Below, piece by piece: positions 62,277-64,000 of a DNA stretch of 64,000 bases. The notes beneath the pieces are model-generated. The model searched no databases and had not been told where the DNA came from. It saw only the letters and a list, made by a program, of their open reading frames with translations. The stretch is taken from contig NZ_JAXBME010000003.1 of assembly GCF_033963835.1 (NCBI RefSeq), positions 124,001-188,000 on the forward strand, read 5' to 3'. Each line of letters opens with the position of its first letter. Position 1 is the first letter of the stretch. This DNA is from Cytobacillus sp. IB215665. GTDB taxonomy: Bacteria > Bacillota > Bacilli > Bacillales > SM2101. A program made the translations under genes and the position numbers.

Positions 62277-63662
62277 TTAGTTTTGTTCAGCCGCTTCCCA
62301 TTCTTGTTGTTGAATTTCCGCTAATTCTTGAGCTGATTTGATTGGTCCACCTGGTGCAATATATTCAACATGAACACCGGCATTATCAAGATGTTCACCT
62401 ATGTTTGGTCTATTAATGAACAATTGTTCCCAACCAAGTTTGAACTCTTGTAAATATGGAGATATTTCATTAATAAATTCACTATCAGCTACAACATTAG
62501 GTTGTACTGGTAGCATTCCTGAAGCATTAATAAATTCTGTGTAATTTTCTGGCTCAGAGAAAAACTCCATCCATTTTATTGCATATTCTTTATTTGGTGC
62601 ATTTTCTGGAATTAAATAAGTCATATCATATTTTCCTGCTAGACTTTGATTTTTCGCAGGATCATCATTTCCAGGTACTGGGAAATATCCGAAATTCAAA
62701 TCAGGAAAATCTTTAGTTAATTCTGGCGCTTTCCAAGCACCATCACCCATCATCGCTACTTGACCTGATGTAAATAATGAAGGCAATGTAGCATAATCAA
62801 TTCCCATAAAGCCTGTGATTGCATAATCCATCATCTTTTGTGCTTTTTCTAATACTTCTAATGCTAAAGGATCAGTAAATTTATTATCACCTGTCCATAA
62901 ACCTTGAATGAATTCTAATTGATCATCAAAGATTGAAGCTTGTAAACCTTGAACAGTGATTGCTAAAGGCCAAGTGTCTTTTCCACCAAACGCAAGTGGT
63001 GTTACACCATTATCTTGTAATGTGTCTAATACGTTTACGAATTCATCCCAAGTTGTTGGAACTTCTAAACCGTGTTCTGCAAAAATATCTTTGTTATAGT
63101 ATAAACCAGAAAATGCAGTTGTACCTACTGGAACACCATACACTTTACCGTCAAACATACCGCCATTTTCGATATCAGAAGCGTTATAGTGATCTAAGAA
63201 AGCTTCACCAGTTAAATCTGCTATTTGCCCAGCTTCAATCCACTCTTGCCAGTTTGGTGTATCTGCTCCTGGTGACCACTCTTGTGGAGACAAGATAAAT
63301 CCAGATAAGTTAGGGAAAATATCTACGTCTTCAGCAGCTAATCTAGATTGCATTAATTGTCTGTATACATCGTCTGATGCAGTAACTGTGTATTCAATTT
63401 CAACCTCAGGATTTTCTTCCATGAATGCTTCGTTAAGTTCTGTAATATAATCATTTACCGCTTTATTCGTCCAACCTAACATTTTTAATGTAACTTTATC
63501 TTTGCTCTCTTCTTCCTTACCTTCATTAGATGTTGTTTCATTACTTGTACCCTCGTTAGAGCCATTAGAAGCGCTATCATTTCCAGAACAAGCAGCAACA
63601 CTAAAAATAAGTGCAATAGCTAAAGTAAACATTGCAAATTTAGAAAACACTTTCTTACTCAT
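62277..63662 (-). CDS. CUT1 sugar-binding lipoprotein
   Basis: A 461-aa extracellular solute-binding protein family 1. Signal peptide and lipobox VAACSG (Cys near residue 25), an Asn/Ser/Glu/Gly linker, then a MalE-like fold (LPSLFTSGQVAMMGDGAWK near residue 270 is the family signature). ATG at 63662 with AGGGGG six bases upstream. First gene of binding protein-permease-permease; no ATPase gene follows, so a shared MsmX-type ATPase encoded elsewhere is implied. Proximity to GH1 suggests beta-glucosides or cello-oligosaccharides. Confidence 0.92.
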   Translation of the reverse strand: MSKKVFSKFAMFTLAIALIFSVAACSGNDSASNGSNEGTSNETTSNEGKEEESKDKVTLKMLGWTNKAVNDYITELNEAFMEENPEVEIEYTVTASDDVYRQLMQSRLAAEDVDIFPNLSGFILSPQEWSPGADTPNWQEWIEAGQIADLTGEAFLDHYNASDIENGGMFDGKVYGVPVGTTAFSGLYYNKDIFAEHGLEVPTTWDEFVNVLDTLQDNGVTPLAFGGKDTWPLAITVQGLQASIFDDQLEFIQGLWTGDNKFTDPLALEVLEKAQKMMDYAITGFMGIDYATLPSLFTSGQVAMMGDGAWKAPELTKDFPDLNFGYFPVPGNDDPAKNQSLAGKYDMTYLIPENAPNKEYAIKWMEFFSEPENYTEFINASGMLPVQPNVVADSEFINEISPYLQEFKLGWEQLFINRPNIGEHLDNAGVHVEYIAPGGPIKSAQELAEIQQQEWEAAEQN

Positions 63663-63720
63663 GTTTCTCCCCCTCAAATATAATTTGTGTATAAAATACT
63701 ATGTTTTCTGCTTCCATCAC

Positions 63721-63734
63721 TGAAAGCGGTTTCG
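63721..63734. promoter_or_regulatory. CcpA cre or LacI-type operator before the sugar operon
   Basis: TGAAAGCGGTTTCG matches cre (TGWNANCGNTNWCA) except the last base. It lies 59 bp upstream of the lipoprotein start. Confidence 0.65.
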
Positions 63735-63855
63735 TTACAATTTCATTATTACTCAAAAATGCCTACTTGTAAAGTCATTTTTTCAAAAAAAATATAGTAA
63801 AATTACCTACTATCAAAAAAAGAACGCTATTTATATATTAAAATAAAGAAAAAAG

Positions 63856-63870
63856 TCGAAAACGGTTTAG
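63856..63870. promoter_or_regulatory. Second operator-like site before the sugar operon
   Basis: TCGAAAACGGTTTAG resembles the 63721 site (GAAARCGGTTT). With 135 bp between the two, looping repression is possible. Nothing else is supported in 63663-64000. Confidence 0.45.
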
Positions 63871-64000
63871 AAATCTTAAGAAGTACATTAGTAGGATCAA
63901 AATTGTAATGTAAATCAGTAACGACTTTGTATGTTTCTATCAACTTGTCTATACTCTCCATCCAATTGATACACTCGTATGTAATCTATTAGAAATTGTT

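Overview
The window is chromosomal DNA from a low-GC, endospore-forming Bacillaceae. The evidence is a complete gerP spore-germination gene set, a Spo0E-like phosphatase, addAB, Bacillus-type Fnr with a C-terminal cysteine cluster, GGAGG ribosome binding sites with many TTG/GTG starts, and gene order matching the Bacillus subtilis yis (gerP/addAB/asnO) and yit (yitK-L, yitR-W) regions. A facultatively anaerobic life style is suggested by fnr and by two perfect or near-perfect Fnr boxes. I cannot name the species.

Layout. 1-2.3 kb: ECF sigma factor with a membrane anti-sigma-like partner (cut by the window edge), then fnr. 2.4-4.7 kb: MBL-fold lipoprotein, DUF4269 protein and a doubtful fragment. 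4.7-8.7 kb: histidine utilisation operon hutU-hutI-hutG without hutH or hutP. 9.1-11.8 kb: YesN-like regulator divergent from an M42 aminopeptidase. 11.9-16.3 kb: an accessory-looking operon (PIG-L deacetylase, 66-aa protein, GT4 glycosyltransferase, ATP-grasp ligase, APH-fold kinase), the best candidate for an undescribed pathway. 16.4-19.8 kb: Fnr-controlled divergent module (radical SAM/SPASM protein; two DUF2249 proteins, a haem-oxidase-like membrane protein, DUF59 protein). 20.5-30.5 kb: yit-like housekeeping block with an amt-glnK operon and a membrane-anchored amylase-like protein lacking catalytic residues.

30.5-45.9 kb: a 21-bp-phased repeat array, asparagine synthetase, DUF2777, yisL, yisI-like, gerPA-F (split by a repeat insertion), addA-addB, and an RlaP-type nucleotidyltransferase. 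46.5-52.4 kb: appDFABC oligopeptide transporter. 52.7-58.3 kb: DUF624 protein, PadR-MFS-'transposase head' operon, LysR divergent from a YeiH-type transporter. 58.4-64 kb: GH1 beta-glucosidase and a CUT1 sugar ABC transporter (two permeases and a lipoprotein, no ATPase), linked by shared CcpA/LacI-like operators.

The most pervasive unexplained structure is a dispersed intergenic repeat: about 15 full or partial copies, in both orientations, typically 100-175 bp, with imperfect terminal inverted repeats. It abuts or interrupts many of these operons. All calls come from reading the sequence and from recall of protein families; no database search was run.
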